This document shows, in pieces, positions 9,560 to 18,731 of a DNA stretch of 64,000 bases. Both the position numbers and the translations under genes were made by a program. The stretch comes from Sphingobacterium sp. UGAL515B_05 (GTDB lineage: Bacteria; Bacteroidota; Bacteroidia; Sphingobacteriales; Sphingobacteriaceae). How positions within the stretch are numbered: the stretch's first letter is position 1; each line of letters starts with the position of its first letter. The stretch spans positions 1,302,001-1,366,000 of the forward strand of contig NZ_CP109907.1 in assembly GCF_033097525.1 (NCBI RefSeq). The letters run 5' to 3'. The notes beneath the pieces are model-generated. The model ran no database searches. It was not told the origin of the DNA and was given only the letters and a program-made list of their open reading frames with translations.

Positions 9560-10054
9560 GTGGTCAATAAGTTAGTAGCAAGATTGGATATGGACATGGA
9601 TGAAGAGTTGGATTTTACCCTACTCGCCATCACCTGTTCGTTGAAAGATTACCGACTTTGCCATTTCATCAACAAGGAGACTAACCTCAATTTTTCCAGA
9701 GGAAAAGAAAGCAAATACGATCATGATGGTCGACAAAAAAATAAAACCGAAGAAGAACTTGAATACCACATTATCTTTGACTCAAAGAAAAAAACAAGCT
9801 ATCACTTCACTGCTTTTCATTACCTGATTCCCGATGCGGACACAGAATATTTCCTGATCAACAACAAGAGCATCGAAGGAACTTATTTAATTCCAGAAAA
9901 CCCCCACTTCGATTTTTTTATCATCATCAAAAATTACATCTGTGAGGATGATGTGGAACTTATTATCAAAAGGATCAGTAAATTACCGGAAGTCGTCATT
10001 GCAAAAGAAATATCACCAAAAATATTGAAATCTAAAGAAAATCTCATATTTTAG
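9560..10054 (+). CDS. IPExxxVDY family protein
   Basis: A 164-residue cytoplasmic protein of unknown function. It contains IPENPHFDF near residue 114, the signature after which this Bacteroidota family is named, here with Phe-Asp-Phe in place of Val-Asp-Tyr. It starts with GTG at 9560 (MVNKLVARLDMDMDEEL); an internal ATG at 9590 would give a shorter form but cut a conserved-looking start. The family is usually encoded directly upstream of pyruvate kinase, as here, but no biochemical role is known to me. A -7-like TACCTTCG at 9521-9528 may be its promoter. Confidence 0.75.
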   Translation: MVNKLVARLDMDMDEELDFTLLAITCSLKDYRLCHFINKETNLNFSRGKESKYDHDGRQKNKTEEELEYHIIFDSKKKTSYHFTAFHYLIPDADTEYFLINNKSIEGTYLIPENPHFDFFIIIKNYICEDDVELIIKRISKLPEVVIAKEISPKILKSKENLIF

Positions 10055-10188
10055 CAAACTGTAGGTTAGTGTAGCAAATACACCCCGGTTTAGATCTAAA
10101 TTAATTCGATTTAGTTTTGACAAAACGCAACAATATAGCGAGCTATTTGTTGTGATTAATGAAGAACATTTAAAATACAAAATATCAG

Positions 10189-11616
10189 ATGGAAAAAGTT
10201 CAAAAAAGGACTAAAATTGTCGCAACATTAGGCCCTGCCTCGGCAGACAAACAAGTTTTGACCAACATGATTGCCAAAGGGGTTGATGTGTGCCGGTTGA
10301 ATTTCTCTCATGGCAGCCAGGAAGATCACCTTAAGGTAATCGAAACTATAAATGCAATAAACAATGAAACAGGATTCAATGTTGCCATCTTAGCCGATTT
10401 ACAAGGTCCAAAAATTCGGATCGGAAAAATGAAAGAAGGTGGCGCTGTTCTCACTAATGGTTCAAAAGTTGAAATCACAACACACGAACTTATCGGAGAC
10501 GAAAACAGAATCTACATTACATACGAAAACTTTCCAAACGATGTTGAAGCCAACGAAATCATTTTACTTGACGACGGAAAACTTCAACTTCGTGTTTTAG
10601 AGACCAACCATAAAGATACAGTTACCTGTGAAGTTGTACACGGAGGTGTCCTTACTTCACGTAAAGGGGTTAATTTACCAAATACAAAAGTATCTATCCC
10701 GTCGTTGACAGAGGAGGATTTAGACAACTTGAACTTTGCGCTAGATCATGGTGCAGACTGGATTGCGATGTCATTTGTACGTTCGGCAGAAGATATTTTT
10801 CAATGTAAAAAAATCATTGAAGCAAAAGGAAGCCACGCACGCGTAATCGCAAAAGTGGAAAAACCAGAAGCGATTGAAAATATTGACGCAATTATCGAAG
10901 CGACAGATGCTATTATGGTTGCTCGTGGTGACCTAGGCGTTGAGCTTCCAATGGAAGAGGTGCCAGGGCTTCAAAAGATTATCGTACAGAAATGTAGAGA
11001 TCTTTCAAAACCAGTGATCATTGCAACACAGATGTTGGAAAGTATGATTACTACCCCACGTCCTACACGTGCTGAAGTAAATGACGTAGCCAACTCTGTA
11101 TTGGATGGAGCGGATGCTGTGATGTTAAGTGGCGAGACTTCAGTTGGTGAATTCCCTGAAATCGTTATTGAAACAATGAGCAAAATCATTATTCACGTGG
11201 AACAAACTTCTTATCCTTATTATAATGAGAAGGTTAGTGAAATACACGATGGAACGCTTATTCCAGATGCGATTTGTGCTTCTTCGGTTTATCTTGCTCA
11301 AAAAACAAATGCGTCAGCAATTGCAGTATTGACATCTTCTGGAGCAACAGCGTTTGAAATTACAAGTTATAGACCAAATGTAGATATTTTAGTTTTCACA
11401 GGAACACAAAAATTGCTCAAACAACTCAGCCTGCTTTGGGGAGTTAAAACCTTCATCTACGACAAGTTTGAAAGCACGGATGGATCTATCCATGATGTTA
11501 ACAAATTTATTGTAAAAAATAACTACGTTAAACCTGGATCTATCATTATCAACACTGCTTCGACACCGTTGATCGAAAAAGGAAAAACAAATACAATCCG
11601 TGTTTCCCAACTATAG
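10189..11616 (+). CDS. pyk: Pyruvate kinase
   Basis: This 475-residue glycolytic enzyme converts phosphoenolpyruvate and ADP to pyruvate and ATP. The N-terminus RTKIVATLGPAS, the active-site region GVDVCRLNFSHGS, the metal- and substrate-binding IAKVEKPEAIENIDAII and MVARGDLGVELP, and ATQMLESMI..PTRAEVNDVANSVLDGADAVMLSGE are all present. A C-terminal allosteric-type domain follows. The 134-bp gap after the IPExxxVDY gene holds an imperfect inverted repeat (CAACAATATAGC / GCTATTTGTTG near 10129-10153) that could shape the 5' leader. Confidence 0.97.
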   Translation: MEKVQKRTKIVATLGPASADKQVLTNMIAKGVDVCRLNFSHGSQEDHLKVIETINAINNETGFNVAILADLQGPKIRIGKMKEGGAVLTNGSKVEITTHELIGDENRIYITYENFPNDVEANEIILLDDGKLQLRVLETNHKDTVTCEVVHGGVLTSRKGVNLPNTKVSIPSLTEEDLDNLNFALDHGADWIAMSFVRSAEDIFQCKKIIEAKGSHARVIAKVEKPEAIENIDAIIEATDAIMVARGDLGVELPMEEVPGLQKIIVQKCRDLSKPVIIATQMLESMITTPRPTRAEVNDVANSVLDGADAVMLSGETSVGEFPEIVIETMSKIIIHVEQTSYPYYNEKVSEIHDGTLIPDAICASSVYLAQKTNASAIAVLTSSGATAFEITSYRPNVDILVFTGTQKLLKQLSLLWGVKTFIYDKFESTDGSIHDVNKFIVKNNYVKPGSIIINTASTPLIEKGKTNTIRVSQL

Positions 11617-11642
11617 TGGAGATTAAGGATTAAAAGCAAAAA

Positions 11643-11670
11643 AAATAGCGTTCTAAATAGAACGCTATTT
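11643..11670. terminator. Bidirectional terminator between pyk and a convergent gene
   Basis: A perfect 12-bp stem (AAATAGCGTTCT / AGAACGCTATTT) with a 4-base loop is followed by T on the + strand and preceded by A on the + strand, so it can stop transcripts from both sides. The stop codon of the convergent gene lies inside it. Confidence 0.85.
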
Positions 11671-11994
11671 TTTTTGTCTGTTTGGATATAGGGAGTCTAT
11701 TTTTAATTTAAAGTCCTTCATTTTGAGTGAATCCTCCAATCGTCTAAACGGAGGCTTATCTATTTCTCCATCCTCTTTGGGCATTTTTTCTGTTCCTGGC
11801 ATCGGAGCTAAACCATCCACACGCTTCAGGTTCTTGATAGGCATATTGTACTTCTCATTAGAAGAGTCCAATTTTAGGACGGGCATCTTTGCTTCCTTTT
11901 TCTCCATCAAAGGAATCTGCGGCTTTACCTTCACCTGCCCCAAAGCAATTGTTCCTATGGAAGATAATGCCAATAATAATACATAACTTTTCAT
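11665..11994 (-). CDS. Small secreted proline/lysine-rich protein, unknown function
   Basis: A 109-residue protein starting at 11994 (MKSYVLLLALSSIGTIALGQ), which gives a clean signal peptide cut after Gly-Gln; the longer frame to 12024 only adds a leader before this signal. The mature part is rich in Lys, Pro and Met, with repeated short KMP/PMP elements, and shows no domain I recognise. It is probably periplasmic or extracellular and partly disordered. It stands alone and ends in the terminator shared with pyk. Confidence 0.55.
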   Translation of the reverse strand: MKSYVLLLALSSIGTIALGQVKVKPQIPLMEKKEAKMPVLKLDSSNEKYNMPIKNLKRVDGLAPMPGTEKMPKEDGEIDKPPFRRLEDSLKMKDFKLKIDSLYPNRQKK

Positions 11995-12224
11995 CGCTAT
12001 ATAGTTGTTAAAGAGTATCTGCACTCAATTGCACCAATGAATATGTTATACTCGGCTTATTCACTTCTATAGCAGCCAGACTTAACCGCGTAGACTAAAT
12101 TTATCAGTAGACCAATTCAGCACATAATTTATTTCTATTCACTAATTTACAAACAACAACAGCTATATTTAAACAAGTTGCTGTTAAACATTGTTAAAAC
12201 AGCTTCAAAACACATTAGCATCTT

Positions 12225-12232
12225 TATATTTG
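12225..12232 (+). promoter_or_regulatory. Possible -7 promoter element for the sensor kinase operon
   Basis: TATATTTG matches the Bacteroidota -7 consensus TAnnTTTG exactly. No good TTTG lies at the ideal distance upstream. It would give a 5' leader of about 135 bases that contains the short ORF at 12248. Confidence 0.4.
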
Positions 12233-12247
12233 TAACAATTTAAGAAA

Positions 12248-12376
12248 ATGAGCTATCGAACCCTCATGAACACAAAAAATAACATCAGGGCTGAATACGC
12301 AAATAGTGAGCAAACTAAATGTTATAAACTTTGTGATACAATTAAAATACATTTATTAAATACCCTATTCGAATGA
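12248..12376 (+). CDS. Short upstream ORF overlapping the sensor kinase start (ATGA)
   Basis: A 42-codon frame opens with ATG at 12248 and ends with TGA at 12374-12376. Its stop overlaps the kinase ATG (12373) in an ATGA, the arrangement seen in translationally coupled genes. The product (MSYRTLMNTKNN... ending NTLFE) has no signal peptide or motif I recognise. It lies downstream of the TATATTTG element, so it would be transcribed. It may be a coupling or leader ORF, or chance. Confidence 0.3.
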   Translation: MSYRTLMNTKNNIRAEYANSEQTKCYKLCDTIKIHLLNTLFE

Positions 12377-14205
12377 AGAAAAATAGCATTGTATTAATTA
12401 TTGGACTAATGTCACTAGCCCTTATCGGTGTATTGGCCATGCAATTCTATTTTTTGAGAGATTCTTATCGTCAAAAATCCCAATTATTTGATGAGTCTGT
12501 CAATGCTGCGATTACCGCAGTTGCCGGAAAGCTTGAAAGACGGGAAGTTGTTGACTTTGCTAAAGTTCAACAGGAACGTAACATTGAAAAATCCAAGCAG
12601 GAACAAGCCAAACAACGTCTTTTGGCCGAGCAACTCGAAATACAGTATAGAGTTGAAGAATTAAAAAACAAACAACATGTTATTTTCTCAAACTTTAAAG
12701 AGCAAGAAGACCAATTACGTGCATTGTATCCAAATGTAATTGAAATCAAAAATTCTTTTTACGAAACATACATCAAAAGACCAGAGTACCAGAAATACAT
12801 CAAATTTTCTGTTTCAAATGAGCTTACAGACGATAATCTAGTACAGGCTTTTATCATGTTAAATGCATCAAAAGTAGATGATCAGGTGAATGGGAAAGAT
12901 GACAGCACGCGGTTTGTTATCCCACTAATGGACCCATTGGTCAATCAACAGACAAAATTTAGGGTAGCCACGTTACCACCAAGAGAGAATGCAAAACTTG
13001 CAAAAACCATCTCTGATTTGGAAAAAAGGCTCGATGTGCTAAACAGAAAGAATTCTTGGTCCGGTTTCAACGTTTACGACTCCGTTGCTATGCTCGGTGG
13101 TAAAAAGGCAGATTACATCGAAGATGTTGCTATTGGAATGGAGCTAGCAAAGCGTCCGTTAAAGGATCGGTTGAATGTCATCATTGTCCAGGAACTGATC
13201 AAAGATGAGTTGGCTCAACGCGATATTAAAGCTCCTTTTAATATTGAAATATGGAGTACAAACAATATATTGCTAAATAATATCCTAAACGAGGCTGCTT
13301 TAAACAACCCTACTAATACAACGAAATACTCTACTGCTCTATTTAAAGGTGATATCGGTGCTGCACCAGGAAAATTAACAATCTACTTTCCCAATAAAAA
13401 GGCAATAATCGCAGATAATATGGGCTATCTGCTTCTGCCTATGCTTGCACTCCTATTCTTATTGGTGGGTTGTTTTGCATATACATTGATTATCATCTTC
13501 AGACAAAAGAAAGTTTCGGAAATGAAAACAGATTTCATCAACAACATGACGCACGAATTTAAAACACCTGTTGCGACCATCATGATTGCCAGTGAATCGC
13601 TGAAAGACCCCGACATCAATGCAGACCATAAACGTGTTCAAAAATTAGCCAATATCATCTATGACGAAAATGTTAGGCTAGGAAATCACATCGAACGTGT
13701 ACTTGATCTAGCTCGATTGGAAAAGGAAACATTAAAGTTAGACCAGGTAGATGTGCATATTAATGATCTTGTTTCAGCAGTTACCGACAGTATGCAGTTA
13801 AGGATGCAAAATATAGGCGGAAAATTTTCCATAGATCTAGCGGCAACGAAAGATGTAGTTGTTGGTGACGAGCTGCATTTTTCAAATGTATTTTATAATC
13901 TACTGGATAATGCGATTAAGTACAACAAAGGAGATCTGCATGTGAATATACAATCAAAAAATGTCGGTGATACCATTGTCGTCACCATTGCCGACAACGG
14001 TATTGGGATGAGCCGGGATCACCTGCAAAAGATTTTCGACCAGTTCTACCGTATTCCAACAGGAAATGTTCATAATGTCAAAGGATTTGGTCTTGGCTTA
14101 AGTTATGTACAGGATATCCTGAGAAGGCTGAACGGAAAAATTACAGTTAAAAGTGAAAAAGATAAGGGCACGACCTTTGAAGTAATTTTGCCTATTAAAA
14201 AATAA
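12373..14205 (+). CDS. Membrane sensor histidine kinase
   Basis: A 610-residue two-component sensor. TM1 is at about 5-27 and TM2 at about 350-377, enclosing a large periplasmic domain with a charged coiled-coil stretch at 45-110. The cytoplasmic part has a HisKA domain with the phospho-accepting His394 in NNMTHEFKTP, then an ATPase domain with N box NLLDNAIKYN, G1 box DNGIGM and G2 box GFGLGLSYV. It is followed 102 bp later by an OmpR-type regulator, its probable partner. The layout resembles RprX/RprY pairs of Bacteroidota. The signal sensed is unknown. Confidence 0.9.
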   Translation: MKKNSIVLIIGLMSLALIGVLAMQFYFLRDSYRQKSQLFDESVNAAITAVAGKLERREVVDFAKVQQERNIEKSKQEQAKQRLLAEQLEIQYRVEELKNKQHVIFSNFKEQEDQLRALYPNVIEIKNSFYETYIKRPEYQKYIKFSVSNELTDDNLVQAFIMLNASKVDDQVNGKDDSTRFVIPLMDPLVNQQTKFRVATLPPRENAKLAKTISDLEKRLDVLNRKNSWSGFNVYDSVAMLGGKKADYIEDVAIGMELAKRPLKDRLNVIIVQELIKDELAQRDIKAPFNIEIWSTNNILLNNILNEAALNNPTNTTKYSTALFKGDIGAAPGKLTIYFPNKKAIIADNMGYLLLPMLALLFLLVGCFAYTLIIIFRQKKVSEMKTDFINNMTHEFKTPVATIMIASESLKDPDINADHKRVQKLANIIYDENVRLGNHIERVLDLARLEKETLKLDQVDVHINDLVSAVTDSMQLRMQNIGGKFSIDLAATKDVVVGDELHFSNVFYNLLDNAIKYNKGDLHVNIQSKNVGDTIVVTIADNGIGMSRDHLQKIFDQFYRIPTGNVHNVKGFGLGLSYVQDILRRLNGKITVKSEKDKGTTFEVILPIKK

Positions 14206-14307
14206 AACGTTCCTTTTTTGTATATTTCCTCTTTAAAAAATTTCAAAGGTTGAGGAAAGCTGATTTATCAGCATCAAGGGACATTGGTGAAAATTAATAT
14301 AATCATT

Positions 14308-14997
14308 ATGCAAAAGATATTATTAGCAGAAGATGATCCTAATTTGGGGGATCTTTTAAAAGACTATCTCGAATTAAAGGGAAAATTTGACGTCACATTA
14401 TGCACGGATGGAGATGAAGCGATTTCTCAATTCAAAAAAAATAACTACGACCTCTGTATTTTCGATGTCATGATGCCAAAAAAGGACGGTTTTACAGTGG
14501 GGCGTGAAATCAGAAAAACAAACAATACTGTTCCTATTATCTTTGCCACAGCAAAGGGGATGATGGAAGATAAAACCGAAGCCTTCGAATTAGGGGGAGA
14601 TGATTATATCACAAAACCTTTTCGAGTAGAGGAATTATTGCTCCGCATCAATGCTTTGCTGAAACGCAGTGTTCGAGACAAAGAAGAGGAAGTGGTTGCT
14701 GATAAATTTGAAATTGGCGATTATTTCTTTGATTATACAAGTCAGCAAATTTCTTACAAAGGACAGATGCAAAAACTATCCACTAAAGAAGCGGAACTAC
14801 TACGCTTGCTTTGTTTAAAGAAAAATGATGTGCTGACCCGGGAAGAAGCTTTATTAAAAATATGGCATGATGACAACTACTTTACGGGTAGAAGTATGGA
14901 TGTATTTCTCAGTAAACTTCGTAAATATCTAAAAGAAGATAGTAAAGTTGAAATTGTCAATGTGCACGGAAAAGGTTACAAACTTTTGGTAAGCTAA
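14308..14997 (+). CDS. OmpR-family response regulator
   Basis: A 229-residue DNA-binding regulator. The receiver domain (1-120) has the acidic pocket EDD (8-10), phospho-acceptor Asp53 in IFDVMMPKKDG, and the switch Lys in YITKPF near 103. A winged-helix output domain follows from about 135 to 228 with TFTGRSMDVFLSKLRKYL-like recognition helix features. The ATG at 14308 (MQKILLAEDD) is preferred; the longer frame begins with a TTG and a non-conserved octapeptide. It is the partner of the upstream kinase. Confidence 0.92.
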   Translation: MQKILLAEDDPNLGDLLKDYLELKGKFDVTLCTDGDEAISQFKKNNYDLCIFDVMMPKKDGFTVGREIRKTNNTVPIIFATAKGMMEDKTEAFELGGDDYITKPFRVEELLLRINALLKRSVRDKEEEVVADKFEIGDYFFDYTSQQISYKGQMQKLSTKEAELLRLLCLKKNDVLTREEALLKIWHDDNYFTGRSMDVFLSKLRKYLKEDSKVEIVNVHGKGYKLLVS

Positions 14998-15001
14998 AAG
15001 C

Positions 15002-15035
15002 ATGGGGAATGAGAAACAGTCATTCCCCATTTTTT
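15002..15035 (+). terminator. Intrinsic terminator of the two-component operon
   Basis: A perfect 10-bp GC-containing stem (ATGGGGAATG / CATTCCCCAT) with a 9-base loop is followed by a T-run. It begins a few bases after the response-regulator stop. Confidence 0.85.
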
Positions 15036-15148
15036 ATGCTACACAGCGTATTGAAACAGGACATACACTAAATCATGGATGAAAAGAAAAGAACAAAACA
15101 ATTTTATCCTTAGTAGAATATAAAAAATTGACGCACTTTTATAAAAAA

Positions 15149-15180
15149 TTTGCATTTCAAAAAGAAATGTTCTAACTTAG
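15149..15180 (+). promoter_or_regulatory. Predicted promoter of the metE riboswitch transcript
   Basis: TTTG at 15149-15152 is followed by 20 bases and TAACTTAG (15173-15180), one base off the TAnnTTTG consensus. Transcription would begin just before the riboswitch at 15186. Confidence 0.5.
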
Positions 15181-15185
15181 CGTCG

Positions 15186-15285
15186 CTTATAGAGAAAGGC
15201 AGAGGGAATAGACCCGATGAAGCCTTAGCAACCTGTCCCTTGACAAGGTGCTAAATTCTACCCTACTTGATATGGGAATGATAAG
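15186..15285 (+). ncRNA. SAM-I (S-box) riboswitch upstream of metE
   Basis: The conserved S-box blocks are present in order: closing helix CTTAT (15186-15190) pairing with ATAAG (15281-15285), AGAGAAAGGCAGAGGGA, CCCGATGAAGCC followed by GCAACC, AAGGTGCTAA, and the final GATAAG. The RNA binds S-adenosylmethionine and represses methionine synthesis when SAM is high. The expression platform between 15286 and the metE ATG at 15366 has no clear hairpin with a U-run. A CCTTCTCT stretch at 15311-15318 could instead pair with AGAGAAAGG of the aptamer; whether control is at transcription or translation is open. Confidence 0.93.
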
Positions 15286-15365
15286 CCGAAGTCACCAAAT
15301 TCTAGTGTGTCCTTCTCTCTCTAGCAAGAAATATAGTTGAAAAAGAAATATTAAAAACATTCATT

Positions 15366-17678
15366 ATGTTATTGACTAACAATTTAGGTTACCCTCGTGT
15401 GGGCGCGTTCCGCGAATTGAAAAAAGCCAATGAGGCCTATTGGGCTAAAAAATCTTCTGTTGAGGAATTATTGGACACAGCAAAAAAAATTCGTGAAGGC
15501 AATTGGAAAACACAAAAAGATGCTGGAATAGATTTGATCCCTTCCAATGATTTCTCTTTTTACGATCAAGTATTGGATTTAACCCTTACTGTTGGTGCAA
15601 TTCCTGCTCGTTACCATTCTTTATTGAATAAAGTAGATAACAATTACAGCTTAGATCTATATTTTGCCATGGCGCGTGGTTTCCAACAAGAAGGAATCGA
15701 CGTGACGGCAATGGAAATGACCAAGTGGTTGGATACGAACTACCACTATATGGTGCCAGAATTCACAAAAGATCAAGAATTCAAATTGACGTCCGAAAAA
15801 TTCTTAAATGAATATAACGAAGCAAAATCATTGGGCATCGATACTAAACCAGTTCTATTAGGTCCTATCACTTACCTTTTGATCGGTAAAGAAAAAGAAG
15901 CTGGCTTCGACCGCATCGATTTATTGGATAAACTTGTTCCAGTATATGAGCAAATATTAGCTAAACTAGCTGAGGCCGGTGCGCAATATGTTCAGATTGA
16001 CGAGCCTTTCTTAGCATTGGATTTAGATGCTAAAGTAAAAGCTTTATATCAACCAACTTTCGAAAAATTAGCTGCAGCAGCAAAAAATATCAAATTAATC
16101 GCGACGACTTACTTCGAAGCTTTAAAAGATAACGAAGATATCGCAGTTAACCTACCTATCCATGCTTTACATTTGGATTTGGTACGCGGTGAAAACCAAT
16201 TGGATACGGTACTAGCTAAAGTTCCTGCTTCATTAACATTATCTTTGGGTATTGTTGAAGGCCGTAACATCTGGAAAAATGATTACGAAAAATCATTGGT
16301 TAAAATCAAACAAGCTGTTGATGCATTAGGAAAAGACCGTGTATGGGTAGCTCCTTCTTCATCATTGTTGCACGTTCCTTTTGACTTAGACAATGAACAC
16401 AATGAGCAATCGCTACCAGCTGAAGTAAAAAACTGGTTAGCATTTGCTAAACAAAAATTAGCTGAGGTAAAAGACTTAGCCGTATTAGCAGAAGGTGAAG
16501 TTGATGCTGAAACAGCAAAACGCTTCGAAGCGAACAAAGCTGCAGCTGAAAGCCGTCGTACTTCTCCACTGATCCACAAACCAGAGGTTAAAACACGTAC
16601 AAGCAATATCACTGATGACGATGCGAAACGTACTTCAGCATTTGCTGACCGTAAAGCAGCGCAACAAGCGAAGTTCAACTTGCCGGCATTCCCTACCACA
16701 ACTATTGGTTCATTCCCACAAACGAAAGATGTTCGTAAATGGAGAGCAGACCTGAAAAAAGGTGCTATCACGCAGGCAGAGTACGATAAAGCAATCGCAG
16801 AAGAAACTGAAAACACAATCCGTCTTCAAGAGCAATTGGATATCGACGTATTAGTACACGGCGAATTCGAACGTAACGACATGGTTGAATACTTCGGTGA
16901 ACAATTGGCTGGTTACGCTTTCACACAAAACGGCTGGGTACAATCTTACGGTTCACGTTGTGTAAAACCTCCAATTATCTATGGTGATGTATACCGTCCT
17001 GAAGATATGACTGTCCGTTGGTCTTCATACGCTCAATCATTGACTAACCGTCCGGTTAAAGGTATGTTGACTGGTCCGGTTACGATCTTACAATGGTCTT
17101 TCGTACGTAATGATCAACCGCGTTCAACAACGACTTACCAAATTGCATTGGCGATCTTGGATGAAGTACAAGCGTTGGAAAAAGCAGGTATCAAAATCAT
17201 ACAAATCGATGAACCAGCAATCCGCGAAGGATTACCGCTTCGTAAAGCTGATCAAAAAGATTACTTGAACTGGGCAGTACGTGCTTTCCGTGTTTCTTCA
17301 TCAAATGTAGAAGACGATACACAGATTCACACACACATGTGTTACTCTGAGTTCAATAATGTCATCGAAGACATCGCTGCAATGGATGCTGACGTCATCA
17401 CGATTGAGACTTCACGCTCTCAAATGAAATTGTTGAATGCTTTCGCTGGTGATTTCAAATATCCAAACGATATTGGTCCAGGTGTTTATGACATTCACTC
17501 ACCACGTGTTCCAAGCAAAGATGAGATGGTAGATCTATTGCGTAAAGCAAAAGCAGTAGTTCCAGCAGCACAACTTTGGGTTAACCCTGACTGTGGTTTA
17601 AAAACTCGTGCTTGGCCAGAAACCAAAGCGGCTTTAGAGTCGATGGTTGAGGCTGCGAAAATCTTAAGAGCAGAATAA
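15366..17678 (+). CDS. metE: Cobalamin-independent methionine synthase
   Basis: This 770-residue enzyme transfers a methyl group from 5-methyltetrahydropteroyl-triglutamate to homocysteine. The N-terminal half starts NLGYPRVGAFRELKKANEAYW, and the catalytic half has TTTIGSFPQTKDVRK, VHGEFERNDMVEYFGEQ and QIDEPAIREG. The zinc ligands are in HTHMCYSEF (His and Cys) and NPDCGLKTR (second Cys). Length is that of the two-barrel MetE family. It is the only gene under the S-box riboswitch, so its expression should rise when SAM falls. It ends in its own terminator. Confidence 0.97.
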   Translation: MLLTNNLGYPRVGAFRELKKANEAYWAKKSSVEELLDTAKKIREGNWKTQKDAGIDLIPSNDFSFYDQVLDLTLTVGAIPARYHSLLNKVDNNYSLDLYFAMARGFQQEGIDVTAMEMTKWLDTNYHYMVPEFTKDQEFKLTSEKFLNEYNEAKSLGIDTKPVLLGPITYLLIGKEKEAGFDRIDLLDKLVPVYEQILAKLAEAGAQYVQIDEPFLALDLDAKVKALYQPTFEKLAAAAKNIKLIATTYFEALKDNEDIAVNLPIHALHLDLVRGENQLDTVLAKVPASLTLSLGIVEGRNIWKNDYEKSLVKIKQAVDALGKDRVWVAPSSSLLHVPFDLDNEHNEQSLPAEVKNWLAFAKQKLAEVKDLAVLAEGEVDAETAKRFEANKAAAESRRTSPLIHKPEVKTRTSNITDDDAKRTSAFADRKAAQQAKFNLPAFPTTTIGSFPQTKDVRKWRADLKKGAITQAEYDKAIAEETENTIRLQEQLDIDVLVHGEFERNDMVEYFGEQLAGYAFTQNGWVQSYGSRCVKPPIIYGDVYRPEDMTVRWSSYAQSLTNRPVKGMLTGPVTILQWSFVRNDQPRSTTTYQIALAILDEVQALEKAGIKIIQIDEPAIREGLPLRKADQKDYLNWAVRAFRVSSSNVEDDTQIHTHMCYSEFNNVIEDIAAMDADVITIETSRSQMKLLNAFAGDFKYPNDIGPGVYDIHSPRVPSKDEMVDLLRKAKAVVPAAQLWVNPDCGLKTRAWPETKAALESMVEAAKILRAE

Positions 17679-17697
17679 TTCTTAAACTATATTGATA

Positions 17698-17727
17698 AAG
17701 CCCTAGATGAAATTTCATCTAGGGCTT
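17698..17727. terminator. Terminator after metE (perfect palindrome)
   Basis: A 15+15 bp perfect inverted repeat (AAGCCCTAGATGAAA and its complement) is followed by CTTTATT. It lies 20 bases past the metE stop and may also serve the convergent TPR gene. Confidence 0.75.
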
Positions 17728-17778
17728 CTTTATTGGACCTTGGTTCGAAACAAAAACCGTCATCCGGATAATGTGAGC

Positions 17779-18309
17779 CTATTTTCGGGTGTTCTTCTTT
17801 TCTTTCTTGTTTTCCTTTTCTCTCCCGTTGTTAATTTCCTGTTTCCCCTTAATCCGATCTTCAATCGACTTCAGGCTTGACGAAAAATCAAGATCAACAT
17901 TTTCAAGTTTTGCCATCTTTAACGCCTTCAATGCCTTTTTGTATTTTCTCAATTTTTCAAATAGAAGTGCTTTCTTGATCCATATCCCTGTCATGGGCAT
18001 CGCCGGAAGTGTCAAAGCAAATTTAATCGTCTTTTTTGCAGCTTCATACTCCCCCATATCAATCAGCGTCTGAATGAAATAAGGATATACTTCCAATGCC
18101 TGCACATTATGCACCAAAGCTTCCTGGAAATATCTTTTTGCCTGCTCATAATCCAATAGCTGTTCGGCATGAACTCTTCCCATCAAACACAGCGCCATTG
18201 TATTGGACTCATCATAAGACAGGGCATAGGATAAGGATTCCATGGTCTCCTCCAAATACATAGGATAGTTATCCAGTGCCTGAAGGACATATTTATTTAC
18301 TGAATTCAT
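17779..18309 (-). CDS. TPR-like helical repeat protein with basic tail
   Basis: A 176-residue protein starting at 18309 (MNSVNKYVLQALDNYPM); the longer frame to 18348 adds an unconserved leader. Pairs of helices with TPR-like spacing (ALCLMGRVHAEQLLDYEQAKRYF, IQTLIDMGEYEAAKKTI, KALLFEKLRKYKKALKAL) fill residues 25-140. The C-terminal 30 residues are almost only Lys, Glu, Asn and Arg. There is no signal peptide, so it is cytoplasmic and probably a protein-interaction scaffold. Function unknown. Confidence 0.6.
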   Translation of the reverse strand: MNSVNKYVLQALDNYPMYLEETMESLSYALSYDESNTMALCLMGRVHAEQLLDYEQAKRYFQEALVHNVQALEVYPYFIQTLIDMGEYEAAKKTIKFALTLPAMPMTGIWIKKALLFEKLRKYKKALKALKMAKLENVDLDFSSSLKSIEDRIKGKQEINNGREKENKKEKKNTRK

Positions 18310-18731
18310 AAAATTTTCTAAAACATAACATTCATATCCAGCTTTCACAATACCCTCGAAAGCAGCTGAATTTTTAAAACTCCATCATAAGCTAAGCATA
18401 TTGGAACAGTGGGCCACCATTTAGAGCGCCAATTTTTAGCCAATATCAACGTAGATTACTTAACGTATTAAGAAAGAAGATTAGGAAAGGGCCGTATTCC
18501 GAAGAATATTCCCGAGAATCTTCTCTGTGGACGAAGCGGGATTTTCTAATATTGCAAACATATTCTTCCGTTTTTATTAATTACTCTGTTAAATTGCAAA
18601 GATTCAAAATATTTATCAAATCCCCAAAAACTTTTGATTATTAATCCGTTATATCTTACAGCACGATATTGGCATATTATTGTCGCATCAATTTCGCTGA
18701 AATTCAACGACTATTTCCCCATCTTTGGACT
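18310..18731. other. Intergenic region, with a -7 element next to the XRE start
   Basis: About 420 bp between divergent genes. I see no gene. CATCTTTG at 18720-18727, one base off the -7 consensus, ends only four bases before the ATG at 18732, so the following regulator may be made from a nearly leaderless mRNA. A pair of related GAAGAATATTC / GAGAATCTTC stretches at about 18499-18521 is of unclear meaning. Confidence 0.4.
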
